A DNA stretch of 64,000 nt from Janthinobacterium sp. 67 (GTDB lineage Bacteria > Pseudomonadota > Gammaproteobacteria > Burkholderiales > Burkholderiaceae_D): the NCBI RefSeq assembly GCF_002797895.1, contig NZ_PGES01000001.1:1178001-1242000 (forward strand), in the 5' to 3' direction. Of the stretch, positions 28,490 through 37,294 are shown piece by piece (position 1 is the stretch's first letter; each line of letters begins with the position of its first letter). Below the pieces are notes generated by a model. It searched no databases. It was not told the DNA's origin and was given only the letters and a program-made list of their open reading frames with translations. The translations under genes and the position numbers were made by a program.

Positions 28490-29131
28490 TCAGCATGTTG
28501 CGACGCTTTGTTCGAGCAAAATATCAAGCAGCTGCGCGAGCCGTACCTGGATATCGGCAATGCTTTGCGTGGAATCAATGATGCGGAAGCGTTCCGGGAA
28601 CTGGGCCGCGCGGCGCAGATACTCGTTGCGCGTGGCGGCAAAGAAATCCGACCGCTCCTGCTCGAACTTGTCGAGCGCGCGCGTCGCGTCCAGGCGGGCG
28701 CGGGCAACTTCCAGCGGCACGTCGAACAGGAAGGTCAGGTCCGGCTGCAAGTGCGGGTGCACCCATGCCTCCAGCGCTTCCATCTTGCCCAGGTCCATGC
28801 CACGGCCGCCGCCCTGGTAGGCGAAGCTGGCATCGCTAAAGCGGTCGGAAATGACCCACTCGCCCCGCGCCAAAGCGGGCGCGATGACTTGGGCGATGTG
28901 TTCGCGGCGGCTGGCGAACATCAGCAAGGCTTCCGTTTCCAGATGCATTTTTTCATGCAGCAGCAATTCGCGCAGCTTTTCACCCAGGCTGGTACCGCCC
29001 GGTTCGCGCGACGAGACGAGGCTCACGCCCCGCTGCTGCAGGTAGTCGGTGACAAAGCCGATATGCGTGGACTTGCCCGCGCCATCGATGCCTTCGAAGG
29101 TGATGAAACGCGGTTGATAGTGTTGAGTCAT
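28490..29131 (-). CDS. tmk: Thymidylate kinase
   Basis: 213 aa. Phosphorylates dTMP to dTDP for DNA synthesis. P-loop [19 protein letters not shown] motif region [17 protein letters not shown], which doubles as the lid, and [15 protein letters not shown] are all present. Length and motif order are standard. Between mltG and holB with gaps of about 26 and 15 bases, hence one operon. Confidence 0.96.
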   Translation of the reverse strand: MTQHYQPRFITFEGIDGAGKSTHIGFVTDYLQQRGVSLVSSREPGGTSLGEKLRELLLHEKMHLETEALLMFASRREHIAQVIAPALARGEWVISDRFSDASFAYQGGGRGMDLGKMEALEAWVHPHLQPDLTFLFDVPLEVARARLDATRALDKFEQERSDFFAATRNEYLRRAAQFPERFRIIDSTQSIADIQVRLAQLLDILLEQSVATC

Positions 29132-29157
29132 GAAACTTCTTGTTCTCTGATGATGGG

Positions 29158-30144
29158 TTAACGCTGATACTGGTTCACGGCGCGGTTATGGTCGGGCAAG
29201 TTGGCCGAGAACTGGCTGGTGCCGTCGCCGCGCGCCACGAAATACAGTGCCTGCGTGCGGGCCGGCGCCAGCGCCGCCGTCAGCGATTGCGCGCCGGCCA
29301 GGGCGATCGGCGTGGGCGGCAGGCCACCGCGCGTGTAGGTATTGTACGGGGTGTCCGCTTCCAGGTCGCGTTTGCGGATCTTGCCCTGGTAATTGTCGCC
29401 CATGCCATAGATCACGGTGGGGTCCGTCTGCAGCAGCATGCCCGTCTTCAGGCGGTTGACGAAGACGCCGGCGATCATGGCGCGCTCGGACTTTTGTCCC
29501 GTTTCCTTTTCCACAATGGAAGCCATGATCAGCGCCTCGTACGGATTTTTATATGGCAAGGCCGGATCGCGCTTGTCCCACGCTTCGGACAGGCGGCCGA
29601 TCATGGCCGCGTGCGCCTGCTTGAAAATCTGCATTTCGCTGGCGCCCTTGGCGAACAGATACGTGTCCGGGAAGAACAGGCCTTCCGGCAGCACGTATTC
29701 CGGACTGATCTTCGCCATCAGTTCCTTGTCGGACAGGCCCACGGTATCGTGCTTGAGGCCGGGGTGATTCGCCATCGCCAGGCGCATCTGCTTGAACGTC
29801 CAGCCTTCGATGATGGTCAGCGACTCTTGCGCGAACTCGCCGCGCGCCAGCTGGGTGATCAGGCGCTGCGGCGTCGTGCCCGGTTTCAGCTCGTAGGAGC
29901 CGGCCTTGATCTTCGAGGTCTTGCCTTCGATGCGCGCCAGCATGTTGAACAGGATGGGCACGATGGGCACGCCCGCGTCCGCGATCTGCTGGCCGGCCGC
30001 ATGCGCGCCGCTGCCCGGGCTGATCGTAAACGGAATCGCTTCGCCTTCCGTCGTGATGGGCTGCTGCGCCCAGTACACAAAAGTGCCGCCCACGCCGATG
30101 GCGGCGATGACTGAACTGACTACAAGTTTTTTAAAGAAAGCCAT
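29158..30144 (-). CDS. mltG: Endolytic murein transglycosylase
   Basis: 328 aa from the ATG at 30144; the frame continues to 30225 but the N-terminus then loses its membrane-anchor start. One N-terminal membrane helix ([20 protein letters not shown]) anchors the catalytic part in the periplasm, where MltG cuts nascent glycan strands during wall growth. The YceG signature is visible: [20 protein letters not shown] with the catalytic Glu, and [18 protein letters not shown]. First gene of the mltG-tmk-holB operon, divergent from ygfZ. Confidence 0.94.
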   Translation of the reverse strand: MAFFKKLVVSSVIAAIGVGGTFVYWAQQPITTEGEAIPFTISPGSGAHAAGQQIADAGVPIVPILFNMLARIEGKTSKIKAGSYELKPGTTPQRLITQLARGEFAQESLTIIEGWTFKQMRLAMANHPGLKHDTVGLSDKELMAKISPEYVLPEGLFFPDTYLFAKGASEMQIFKQAHAAMIGRLSEAWDKRDPALPYKNPYEALIMASIVEKETGQKSERAMIAGVFVNRLKTGMLLQTDPTVIYGMGDNYQGKIRKRDLEADTPYNTYTRGGLPPTPIALAGAQSLTAALAPARTQALYFVARGDGTSQFSANLPDHNRAVNQYQR

Positions 30145-30329
30145 TGTTCCGATTCTTGTGATGCGCTCGTTGGCGGGCAACGCACGCTTGTTATGATCGT
30201 TCATTTGTGAATCAAGTGCGCGCAAAGCGGCGCCAACACTGGCAATCTCGCCGCTGCCGACGCAATTTGCGCGACATCACTATAATGAACCCGTAATGAT
30301 AATGCTTAATCGCTGATCTAATGGAAATT

Positions 30330-31436
30330 ATGAATAACTGGAATCAATTTTTAACCGCACAAGGCGCCCGTCCCGCCGCCACCGATGGCGCGCCTGACGG
30401 CACCGCCCCCATCGCCGCCGCCCCTATCCATGATTTCGGCCAGTCCCTGACAGTGCCCCAGCTGCAGGACGGTTTTGTCGCGGCCATCACGGACCAGGGC
30501 TTGATCGGCTTGACCGGCGACGATGCAGCCAGTTTCCTGCACGGCCAGCTGACCAACGACGTGGAGCACCTGAACCAGGAGCAAGTGCGCCTGGCCGGCT
30601 ACTGCACGCCGAAGGGGCGCCTGCTGGCCAGTTTCCTGATGTGGCGCAACGCCACCACCATTTATCTGCAATTGCCGCGCGCCATACAGCCGGCGATTCA
30701 GAAGCGGCTGCAAATGTTCGTGCTGCGCGCCAAGGCCAAGCTGCACGATGCCTCTGCCGATGAGCCCAATCAAGTTGTCCTGGGCCTCGGCGGCCAAAAG
30801 GCCAGCGCGGCCCTGTCCGCCTGGTTCCCGGCGCTGCCCGCCACGCCGTTCAGCAAGCTGGACCACGCGCTGGGTACCCTGCTGCGCGTGGCCGATGCGT
30901 TCGGCGGCGCCCGCTATCAATGGCTGACGTCGGCCGCCACGGCGCAGAACGTGTGGCCGCAGTTGGCCGAAACTCTCGCCCAGGGCGGCAATGACGCCTG
31001 GCAATTGTCGGAAATCCACGCGGGCATCCCGCAGATCACGGCCGCCACGCAAGAGCAGTTCGTGCCGCAGATGGTCAACTTCGAGCTGCTGGGCGGCGTC
31101 AATTTCAAGAAAGGCTGCTACCCGGGCCAGGAAATCGTCGCGCGCAGCCAGTACTTGGGCAAGCTCAAACGCCGCACCACCCTCGTCAGCATTGCCGATC
31201 CCTCGGTGGTGGCCGGCGGCGAACTGTTCGCCGTCAGCGATCCCGACCAGCCTTGCGGCATGGTCGTCAACGCCGCACCGAACGGTGTGGGCGGCATCGA
31301 CGCCCTCGTTGAAATGAAACTGGGGGCGATCGAAGAAGGTTCAAGCGCCGCCGGCGCCGTGCGCTACGGCTCGGCCCAGGGCGCTGCCGTGCAGTTCCTG
31401 CCCATGCCTTACGTGCTCGACGCACTCGACTTGTGA
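30330..31436 (+). CDS. ygfZ: YgfZ-type folate-binding iron-sulfur/tRNA modification protein
   Basis: 368 aa from the ATG at 30330 (GGAAA just upstream); a start at 30321 adds three residues. The family signature KKGCYPGQEIVARSQYLG is present, with the glycine-cleavage-T-like folate fold around it (GLTGDDAASFLHGQLTNDV; YCTPKGRLLASFLMW). YgfZ helps maintain certain Fe-S enzymes, including the MiaB tRNA-modifying enzyme. It is divergent from mltG, a typical betaproteobacterial arrangement. A TATAAT at 30281-30286 may be its -10 element. Confidence 0.93.
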   Translation: MNNWNQFLTAQGARPAATDGAPDGTAPIAAAPIHDFGQSLTVPQLQDGFVAAITDQGLIGLTGDDAASFLHGQLTNDVEHLNQEQVRLAGYCTPKGRLLASFLMWRNATTIYLQLPRAIQPAIQKRLQMFVLRAKAKLHDASADEPNQVVLGLGGQKASAALSAWFPALPATPFSKLDHALGTLLRVADAFGGARYQWLTSAATAQNVWPQLAETLAQGGNDAWQLSEIHAGIPQITAATQEQFVPQMVNFELLGGVNFKKGCYPGQEIVARSQYLGKLKRRTTLVSIADPSVVAGGELFAVSDPDQPCGMVVNAAPNGVGGIDALVEMKLGAIEEGSSAAGAVRYGSAQGAAVQFLPMPYVLDALDL

Positions 31437-31443
31437 GAATGCC

Positions 31444-31734
31444 ATGAAAGATCTGTACGTTTACTATCAGGTAAAAGAAGAGCACGCCCAGGCGCTGGAA
31501 GCCCGGGTCCGCGCCATGCAGGCGAAACTGGCGGCCGCGTCCGGCGTGGCGCCGCAACTGAAGCGCCGTCCTGACAGCAAGGATGGCTTGCAGACGTGGA
31601 TGGAAATCTACCCCGTCGTCGGCGAAGGTTTTACGGAGCTGCTGGCCGACGCATCCGATGAAGCGGGCTTGCTGTCCCTGACGGCGGGCGCGCGCCATAC
31701 GGAAGTGTTCATGGATTTGCCCCCATGTGCCTGA
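31444..31734 (+). CDS. DUF4936 family protein
   Basis: 96 aa. Starts MKDLYVYYQVKEEHA and has a ferredoxin-like alternation of strands and helices with LKRRPDSKDGLQTWMEIYP in the middle, typical of DUF4936. Function unknown. It begins seven bases after ygfZ and overlaps the next gene by ten, so the three genes are co-transcribed. The ygfZ-DUF4936-NRDE order is probably conserved in the family, though this was not checked. Confidence 0.85.
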   Translation: MKDLYVYYQVKEEHAQALEARVRAMQAKLAAASGVAPQLKRRPDSKDGLQTWMEIYPVVGEGFTELLADASDEAGLLSLTAGARHTEVFMDLPPCA

Positions 31735-32462
31735 TCGTTTTTGCCTGGAAAGTCAATCCGCACATCCCGCTGATTGCCGCCGCCAACCGCGATGAATTCT
31801 ATGAACGCGCCAGCGCCCCCGCCGGCGCCTGGCCCGAGCACCCGCAAGTGTATGCGGGCCGCGACCTGCAGGCGGGCGGCAGCTGGATGGGCATCACCCA
31901 GTCCGGCGGCGGCAGCTCGCGCTTTGCCGCCATCACGAATATCCGCAGCCCGCAAGACCGCAACCCGGACGCTCCCTCGCGCGGCGCCCTGGTGGCCGAC
32001 TATTTGGCTGGCAACATGTCGCCGCAAGACTACATCGCGCAAATCCGCCCCGGCTGCAAAGCCTACAACGGTTTCAATCTGGTGCTCGGTGACGCGGACA
32101 CCCTGATCTGGTTTTCCAACCGGGGCGATGGCGATGCGCGCAACGGCCAGCCATTGGAGCCCGGCATCTACGGCCTGTCGAACGCCCTGCTCGACGCACC
32201 GTGGCCGAAGGTCTTGAAGACCAAGGCCCAGTTCGCCAGCCTGCTGTGCCAGGGCGCGCCCGACGAAGCGTATTTCGACATGCTGGCCGACACCACGCGC
32301 GCACCCGACTTCCGCTTGCCGGACACCGGCGTGCCGCTCGACCTCGAGCGCGTGCTGTCCGCCGTCTGCATCGAAACGCCGGGCTACGGCACGCGCACGT
32401 CCACCGTCGTCAAACTGTTCCAGGATTCTCCCGGGGAATTGCATGAGCTGGTGATACAGTAG
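31725..32462 (+). CDS. NRDE/TANGO2-family protein
   Basis: 245 aa. The N-terminal MCLIVFAW...LIAAANRDEFYERA is the defining NRDE motif, with Cys2 positioned like an N-terminal nucleophile. GGSWMGITQSGGGSSRFAAITN and TRTSTVV near the C-terminus fit the Ntn-hydrolase fold. Human TANGO2 is linked to lipid or heme handling; the bacterial role is unsettled. Overlaps the DUF4936 gene. Confidence 0.9.
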   Translation: MCLIVFAWKVNPHIPLIAAANRDEFYERASAPAGAWPEHPQVYAGRDLQAGGSWMGITQSGGGSSRFAAITNIRSPQDRNPDAPSRGALVADYLAGNMSPQDYIAQIRPGCKAYNGFNLVLGDADTLIWFSNRGDGDARNGQPLEPGIYGLSNALLDAPWPKVLKTKAQFASLLCQGAPDEAYFDMLADTTRAPDFRLPDTGVPLDLERVLSAVCIETPGYGTRTSTVVKLFQDSPGELHELVIQ

Positions 32463-32468
32463 GTCGGG

Positions 32469-32505
32469 GTAGGTCGGGTTAGCGCGCAAGCGCGTAAGCC
32501 GACAA
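32469..32505. repeat. Family 3 repeat, copy R2 (reverse orientation)
   Basis: GTAGGTCGGGTTAGCGCGCAA start and GCGTAAGCCGACAA end, inverted relative to R1. It is preceded by a partial duplicate (AGGTCGGGGTAGGTCGG). With R3 it makes a convergent pair within 115 bp. Confidence 0.75.
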
Positions 32506-32542
32506 CACCACCACACTCAACCGGCATCACCGCCGTCCCCGA

Positions 32543-32583
32543 TGTCGGATTACGCGCCCCTGCGGCGCGCTAATCCGACCTAC
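32543..32583. repeat. Family 3 repeat, copy R3 (forward orientation)
   Basis: Ends TGTCGGATTACGCGCC and GCGCTAATCCGACCTAC, same orientation as R1. It lies downstream of R2 and upstream of the LacI operator in the 32463-32746 gap. Confidence 0.8.
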
Positions 32584-32634
32584 GCAAGCTTCGCCTCGCT
32601 TCATCCAACACCCACGCCACATCCGCTCGCACAA

Positions 32635-32666
32635 AAAAGAAAGCGCTTGCGCAAGCGCTTTCTTTT
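32635..32666. promoter_or_regulatory. 32-bp perfect palindrome, predicted LacI-family operator
   Basis: The left arm AAAAGAAAGCGCTTGC is followed directly by its exact reverse complement. Inside are two copies of AAGCGCTT (32641-32648 and 32653-32660) with centres 12 bp apart, each resembling a LacI/GalR-family operator. It lies 81 bp before the LacI gene, so autoregulation of the pentose operon is inferred. A terminator role is less likely because no converging gene ends here. Confidence 0.7.
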
Positions 32667-32746
32667 GTTTACGATAGATTCAAACGCGGCGACACAGCCG
32701 CATCCAATCGCAGCACACAATAATAAAAAAACCATCAGGAGACACC

Positions 32747-33754
32747 ATGGCCACCATGGAAGATGTAGCGCGGGCGGCGGACGTATCGCTGTCGACCGTT
32801 TCGCATGTACTCAACGGCACCCGCAAGGTCAGCCCGAAAACCGTCGCCGCAGTCAATGCGGCCATGCAGCAGATCGGCTACGTGCCGAACATGCTGGCGC
32901 GCGCCCTGGCCGGCTCTTCGTCGGGCACCATCGGCGTGGCCATTTCCGCCTTCACCAATCATTACTTCAGCGAAACCGTGCGCGCCATCGAGGCCGCTTG
33001 CACGCGCCATGGCCTGATGATGCTGTTTTCCGATACGCACGACGATCCCGAACAGGAATTGAAAGTCGTGCAGAACTTGCACCAGCGCCGCGTCGACGGC
33101 ATCGTGCTGGCACCGTCCGGCGATCCGCACCACCGCACGCTCGACTATTTGACCAGTAACAAGATCGCTTCCGTGCTGGTCGACCGCATGTCGCCGCAGG
33201 CCTTCGACCAGGTGGGCGTGGAAAACATCGAAGCGACGGCCGAGCTAGTCAGCCATTTGATCACCGTCCACGGCCACCGCCGCATCGGCTTCATCGCGGG
33301 CGCGCCCGGCCTGTCCACGACGGACGAGCGTATCGCAGGCTACCGCCTGGCCTTGCAGCGCGCCAATATCGTTTTCGATCCCGAGCTGCTGCGCTCGGGC
33401 GACTCCAACCTCGAGCGCAGCGGCACGGCCACGCGCGAATTGCTGGCCCTGCCCGCCGGACAGCGTCCCACGGCCATCGTGGCCGGCAATAACCTGATGA
33501 CCATCGGCACCATGCACGCATTGCGCGATGCGCACATTGCGGTGCCGCAAGACGTGTCCCTGGCCGGCTTCGATGATTTCGACTGGGCCGATTACTTCAG
33601 CCCCCGTTTGACCGTGATGGCGCAGCCGCTCGAAGAGCTGGGCGCCATGGCCGTCGACCTCTTGATCGACCGCATCGCCAATCCGGGCCGCACCCGGCAC
33701 GTGCAGCGCTTGTCGCCGACCCTGCGCGTGCGCAATTCCTGCGGCTGCCCCTGA
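32747..33754 (+). CDS. LacI-family transcriptional regulator
   Basis: 335 aa. The N-terminal helix-turn-helix and hinge are clear: MEDVARAADVSLSTVSHVLNG, and GYVPNMLARALAG. The rest is a periplasmic-binding-protein-like sugar sensor (VDGIVLAPSG, VLVDRMSPQAFDQVGVEN, SLAGFDDFDWADYFSPRLT). An AGGAG site precedes the start. It heads the operon with xylulokinase, transaldolase and an ABC importer, and a palindromic operator lies upstream, so it probably senses a pentose or a related sugar and represses this operon. Confidence 0.92.
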   Translation: MATMEDVARAADVSLSTVSHVLNGTRKVSPKTVAAVNAAMQQIGYVPNMLARALAGSSSGTIGVAISAFTNHYFSETVRAIEAACTRHGLMMLFSDTHDDPEQELKVVQNLHQRRVDGIVLAPSGDPHHRTLDYLTSNKIASVLVDRMSPQAFDQVGVENIEATAELVSHLITVHGHRRIGFIAGAPGLSTTDERIAGYRLALQRANIVFDPELLRSGDSNLERSGTATRELLALPAGQRPTAIVAGNNLMTIGTMHALRDAHIAVPQDVSLAGFDDFDWADYFSPRLTVMAQPLEELGAMAVDLLIDRIANPGRTRHVQRLSPTLRVRNSCGCP

Positions 33755-33773
33755 CCTTTTACAGTACATCAAC

Positions 33774-35267
33774 ATGCATCCAGCCATTTCCCTCGGTATC
33801 GACCTCGGTACCTCCGAACTGAAAACCGTGCTGATGGACAGCGCGGGCACCGTGCGCGGCCAGGCGTCCGTACGCGTCGACACCAGCCGCCCGCAGCCGG
33901 GCTGGTCCGAACAAGCGCCGCAGGACTGGTGGGCCGCCTGCGTCAACGCCCTGGCCCAGCTGCGCGCCGGCTGGCCACAGGAATATGCGCAGATCGCCTG
34001 CATCGGCCTGTCGGGCCAGATGCATGGCGCCGTACTGCTCGACAACAACGACAACGTGATCCGTCCCGCCATCCTGTGGAACGATGCGCGCGCCGAAGCC
34101 GAAGCGGCTGCCATGGCGCGCGACTATCCCGCGTATGCGGACGTGACGGGCAGCCTGCCCATGGCGGGATTGACGGCGCCGAAACTGCTGTGGCTGCAAA
34201 CGCACGAGCCTGACGCTTTCAATGCCATCGCCTGCCTGCTGTCGCCCAAGGATTACCTGCGCCTGCAATTGACTGGCAACAAGGTCACCGACATGTCCGA
34301 CGCGGCCGGCACCCTGTGGCTGGACGAGGCCAAGCGTGCCTGGTTCGCCCCCATGCTGGCCGCCTGCGGCCTGGCGCCGGAACAGATGCCGGCCTTGGCC
34401 GAAGGCGATGCCGCCACGGGCATGGTGCTGGCCGCCGTCGCGGACAAGCTGGGCTTGCCGGCGGACGTGGTGGTGGCGGCCGGCGGCGGCGACAACCCCG
34501 TCTCGGCCGTGGGCATCGGCGCTGTCAACGGCGGCGACAGTTTCATTTCGCTGGGCACCAGCGCCGCCATCGTTTCCGTCACGGAACAGCCTTTGGGCAA
34601 CCCGGCCGGCGGCGTACACAGCTTTTGCCACGCCCTGCCCGGCCGCTGGTATGCGATGGGCGCGATCCTGTCGGGCGCCAGCTGTTTGCGCTGGGCCACG
34701 GGCGTGCTGGGCCAGCCAGACGAGGCAGCCCTGCTGGCGCTGGTGGAAAGCGCCCTGCCCCTCGACGCCCCCATCGCGCCGTCCGCCCCCCTGTTTCTGC
34801 CCTATCTGTCGGGCGAGCGCACGCCGCACAACGACCCGCAAGTGCGCGGCGCCTTCCTGCAACTAGGCCACGACAGCACGCCGGCGCAGCTCGGCTACGC
34901 CGTGCTCGAAGGCGTGGCCTTTGCCTTGCGCGACGCCATGGCGGCCGTCACGTCGACGGGCGCCGTCGTTCCCCACTGCATGCTGGTGGGCGGCGGCGCG
35001 CGCAGCCAGTACTGGGCGCAATTGCTGGCCAATGTGCTGGGCCGCGAAATGCGCACCTTGCACAACAGCGAGCTGTCGGCCAGCCTGGGCGCGGCCAAGC
35101 TGGGCTTTGCCGCCTTCGGCCAGCGCCAGCTGCTGGCCACCAGCTTGCCCATCAAAAACACTTTCCTGCCCGATGCCGCGCACAGCGCAGCATTGAGCGT
35201 CCGTTACGGTCGCTACCGTAGCCTGTTTCCCGCCGTGCAAGCCTTGCACCAACTCAGCAAAGGATAA
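33774..35267 (+). CDS. xylB: Xylulokinase
   Basis: 497 aa. Phosphorylates D-xylulose to D-xylulose 5-phosphate. FGGY-kinase fold: the N-terminal phosphate loop GIDLGTSELKTVLMDSAG, the substrate-side segment SGQMHGAVLLD, and the second half AAGGGDNPVSAVGIGAVNGG and LVGGGARSQYWAQLLANVLG. The catalytic Asp lies in GGGDN. Length is standard for XylB. Encoded between the LacI gene and transaldolase. No xylose isomerase or pentitol dehydrogenase is nearby, so the substrate may enter as a pentulose or be made elsewhere. Confidence 0.9.
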   Translation: MHPAISLGIDLGTSELKTVLMDSAGTVRGQASVRVDTSRPQPGWSEQAPQDWWAACVNALAQLRAGWPQEYAQIACIGLSGQMHGAVLLDNNDNVIRPAILWNDARAEAEAAAMARDYPAYADVTGSLPMAGLTAPKLLWLQTHEPDAFNAIACLLSPKDYLRLQLTGNKVTDMSDAAGTLWLDEAKRAWFAPMLAACGLAPEQMPALAEGDAATGMVLAAVADKLGLPADVVVAAGGGDNPVSAVGIGAVNGGDSFISLGTSAAIVSVTEQPLGNPAGGVHSFCHALPGRWYAMGAILSGASCLRWATGVLGQPDEAALLALVESALPLDAPIAPSAPLFLPYLSGERTPHNDPQVRGAFLQLGHDSTPAQLGYAVLEGVAFALRDAMAAVTSTGAVVPHCMLVGGGARSQYWAQLLANVLGREMRTLHNSELSASLGAAKLGFAAFGQRQLLATSLPIKNTFLPDAAHSAALSVRYGRYRSLFPAVQALHQLSKG

Positions 35268-35273
35268 GCAGCA

Positions 35274-36224
35274 ATGAATCAATTGCAACAACTGAAGCAA
35301 CACAGCACCGTCGTCGCCGACACGGGCGACTTCCTGCAACTGGCGCGCTTCGCGCCGCAGGACGCCACCACCAATCCGTCGCTGATTTTGAAAGCCGTGC
35401 TGCAGCCCGATTACGCGCCATTGCTGGAAAGCACGGTCGCCGCCCACAAGCATGCGTCGCTGGACGACATCGTCGACCAGGTGCTGGTGCGCTTCGGCCT
35501 GGAAATTTTGAAGGTCGTGCCGGGCCGTGTATCGACGGAAGTCGATGCCCGTTTGAGCTTTGACCGCGACGCCACCGTCGCCCGCGGACGCCGCCTGATC
35601 GCCCTGTACGAAGAAGCCGGCATCGAACGCGAGCGCGTGCTGATCAAGGTCGCCGCCACCTGGGAAGGCATCCAGGCGGCGCACGAGCTGGAAAAAGACG
35701 GCATCTTTTGCAACCTGACCCTGCTGTTCGCATTTTGCCAGGCCGTCGCCTGCGCCGACGCGAAAGTGCGCCTGATTTCGCCATTCGTGGGCCGTATCTA
35801 CGACTGGCACAAGAAATCGATGGGCGCGGCATGGGATGAAGCGGCGCGCAGCCTGTCCAACGATCCGGGTGTACAGTCGGTCACGCGCATCTTCAATTAC
35901 TACAAACAACATGGCATCGCCACGCAAGTGATGGGCGCCAGCTTCCGCAACGTGGGCCAGATCACGGCCCTGTCCGGCTGCGACTTGCTGACCATCAGCC
36001 CCGACTTGCTGGCCAAGCTGGAAGCGCTTGACGCCCCGTTCGAGCGCGCCCTGGGCGCCGACCTGGGCGCGGCGCAGCCGGCCGTCACGTATGACGAGGC
36101 CGCTTTCCGCTATGCCTTGAACGACGATGCGATGGCAACAGAGAAACTTGCCGAAGGCATCCGCGGCTTTGCCGTCGATGCGGGCAAGCTGGACGCCATG
36201 ATCGAGAAATTACGCAATCAATAA
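35274..36224 (+). CDS. tal: Transaldolase
   Basis: 316 aa. Transfers a dihydroxyacetone unit between sugar phosphates in the non-oxidative pentose phosphate pathway. The [15 protein letters not shown] motif near the N-terminus and [16 protein letters not shown] with the Schiff-base lysine are clear, along with [18 protein letters not shown] and [14 protein letters not shown]. Full length. It starts six bases after xylB, so the operon channels xylulose 5-phosphate into central metabolism. Confidence 0.95.
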   Translation: MNQLQQLKQHSTVVADTGDFLQLARFAPQDATTNPSLILKAVLQPDYAPLLESTVAAHKHASLDDIVDQVLVRFGLEILKVVPGRVSTEVDARLSFDRDATVARGRRLIALYEEAGIERERVLIKVAATWEGIQAAHELEKDGIFCNLTLLFAFCQAVACADAKVRLISPFVGRIYDWHKKSMGAAWDEAARSLSNDPGVQSVTRIFNYYKQHGIATQVMGASFRNVGQITALSGCDLLTISPDLLAKLEALDAPFERALGADLGAAQPAVTYDEAAFRYALNDDAMATEKLAEGIRGFAVDAGKLDAMIEKLRNQ

Positions 36225-36275
36225 GTTTCACCGTAGCACCGTTTGTTTTTCACAATAAAACCCTTGGAGATCCTC

Positions 36276-37211
36276 ATGAAAAAAGTCATTACCGCCTCCC
36301 TGCTGCTGTCCGCCGCCTGCGGCGCTTTCGCCGCCGACAAACCGCTGAAATCGATCGGCGTCAGCGTGGGCGACCTGGCCAACCCGTTTTTTGTCGCCAT
36401 CGGCCGCGGCGCGGAAGAAAGCGCGAAAAAACTGGGCGGTCCTGGCGTGAAAGTCACCACGGTGTCCAGCAAGTATGACCTGAACACCCAGGTGGACCAG
36501 ATCGAGAACTTTATTGCCAATAAAACCGACATCATCATCCTGAACGCCGTCGATTCCAAGGGCATCGCACCGGCCATCAAGAAAGCGCGCAATGCTGGCG
36601 TGGTGGTGATCGCCGTCGACGTGGGCGCCGTGGGCGCGTCGGCCACCGTGATGTCCGACAACACCATGGCTGGCGACGTCTCGTGCGCCTACCTGGCCAA
36701 GCAGATCGGCGGCAAGGGCAATGTCGTGATCCTGAACGGCCCGCCGGTCACGTCCGTGATCGACCGCGTCAACGGCTGCAAGAAAACCCTGGCCGCGTTC
36801 AAGGATATCAAGATCCTGTCCGACAACCAGAACGCCGGCGGCAGCCGCGACGGCGGCATGACCGTGATGTCGAACCTGCTGACGGCCCATCCGAAGATCG
36901 ACGGCGTGTTCGCCATCAATGACCCGACGGGCATCGGCGCCGAACTGGCGATCAAGCAATCGAAGCGCACGGACGTCAAACTGATCACGGCCGTCGATGG
37001 CGCGCCCGATGGCCAGAACGCCCTGAAAAACAAGGCCGGCCTGTTTGCCGCCACCTCGGCGCAAAACCCGTACCGCATGGCGACCGACGCCGTGCAGATG
37101 GGCTACGACATCATGAACGGCCGCACGCCGAAACAAACGATGGTGCTGTTGCCGACCCCGGCCATCACCAAGGAAAACGTGGCCACCTACACGGGCTGGG
37201 TAAAGAACTGA
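36276..37211 (+). CDS. Sugar ABC transporter substrate-binding protein (ribose-type)
   Basis: 311 aa from the ATG at 36276 (TTGGAG upstream). The signal peptide ITASLLLSAACGAFAAD directs it to the periplasm. The body is the periplasmic-binding-protein family of RbsB: SIGVSVGDLANPFFVAIGRG, DIIILNAVDSKGIAPAIKKA, and VFAINDPTGIGAELAIKQS. It delivers a monosaccharide to the membrane complex encoded next. The ligand is probably a pentose or pentitol, judged from the neighbouring kinase and transaldolase only. Confidence 0.9.
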   Translation: MKKVITASLLLSAACGAFAADKPLKSIGVSVGDLANPFFVAIGRGAEESAKKLGGPGVKVTTVSSKYDLNTQVDQIENFIANKTDIIILNAVDSKGIAPAIKKARNAGVVVIAVDVGAVGASATVMSDNTMAGDVSCAYLAKQIGGKGNVVILNGPPVTSVIDRVNGCKKTLAAFKDIKILSDNQNAGGSRDGGMTVMSNLLTAHPKIDGVFAINDPTGIGAELAIKQSKRTDVKLITAVDGAPDGQNALKNKAGLFAATSAQNPYRMATDAVQMGYDIMNGRTPKQTMVLLPTPAITKENVATYTGWVKN

Positions 37212-37294
37212 TCTGCCTGACCTGAACCACGTGTTGCCCGCCCCGGCCCCGGCCCAAGGGCGGGCAACAGTTTCAAAAGCAAGGAAGGACAGTC

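Noticed and set aside
32635..32666. Rho-independent terminator of the NRDE gene
   Set aside because: A T-run follows, so this is possible, but the gap is ~170 bases and the sequence carries two LacI-type cores just before a LacI gene. Operator is the better reading.
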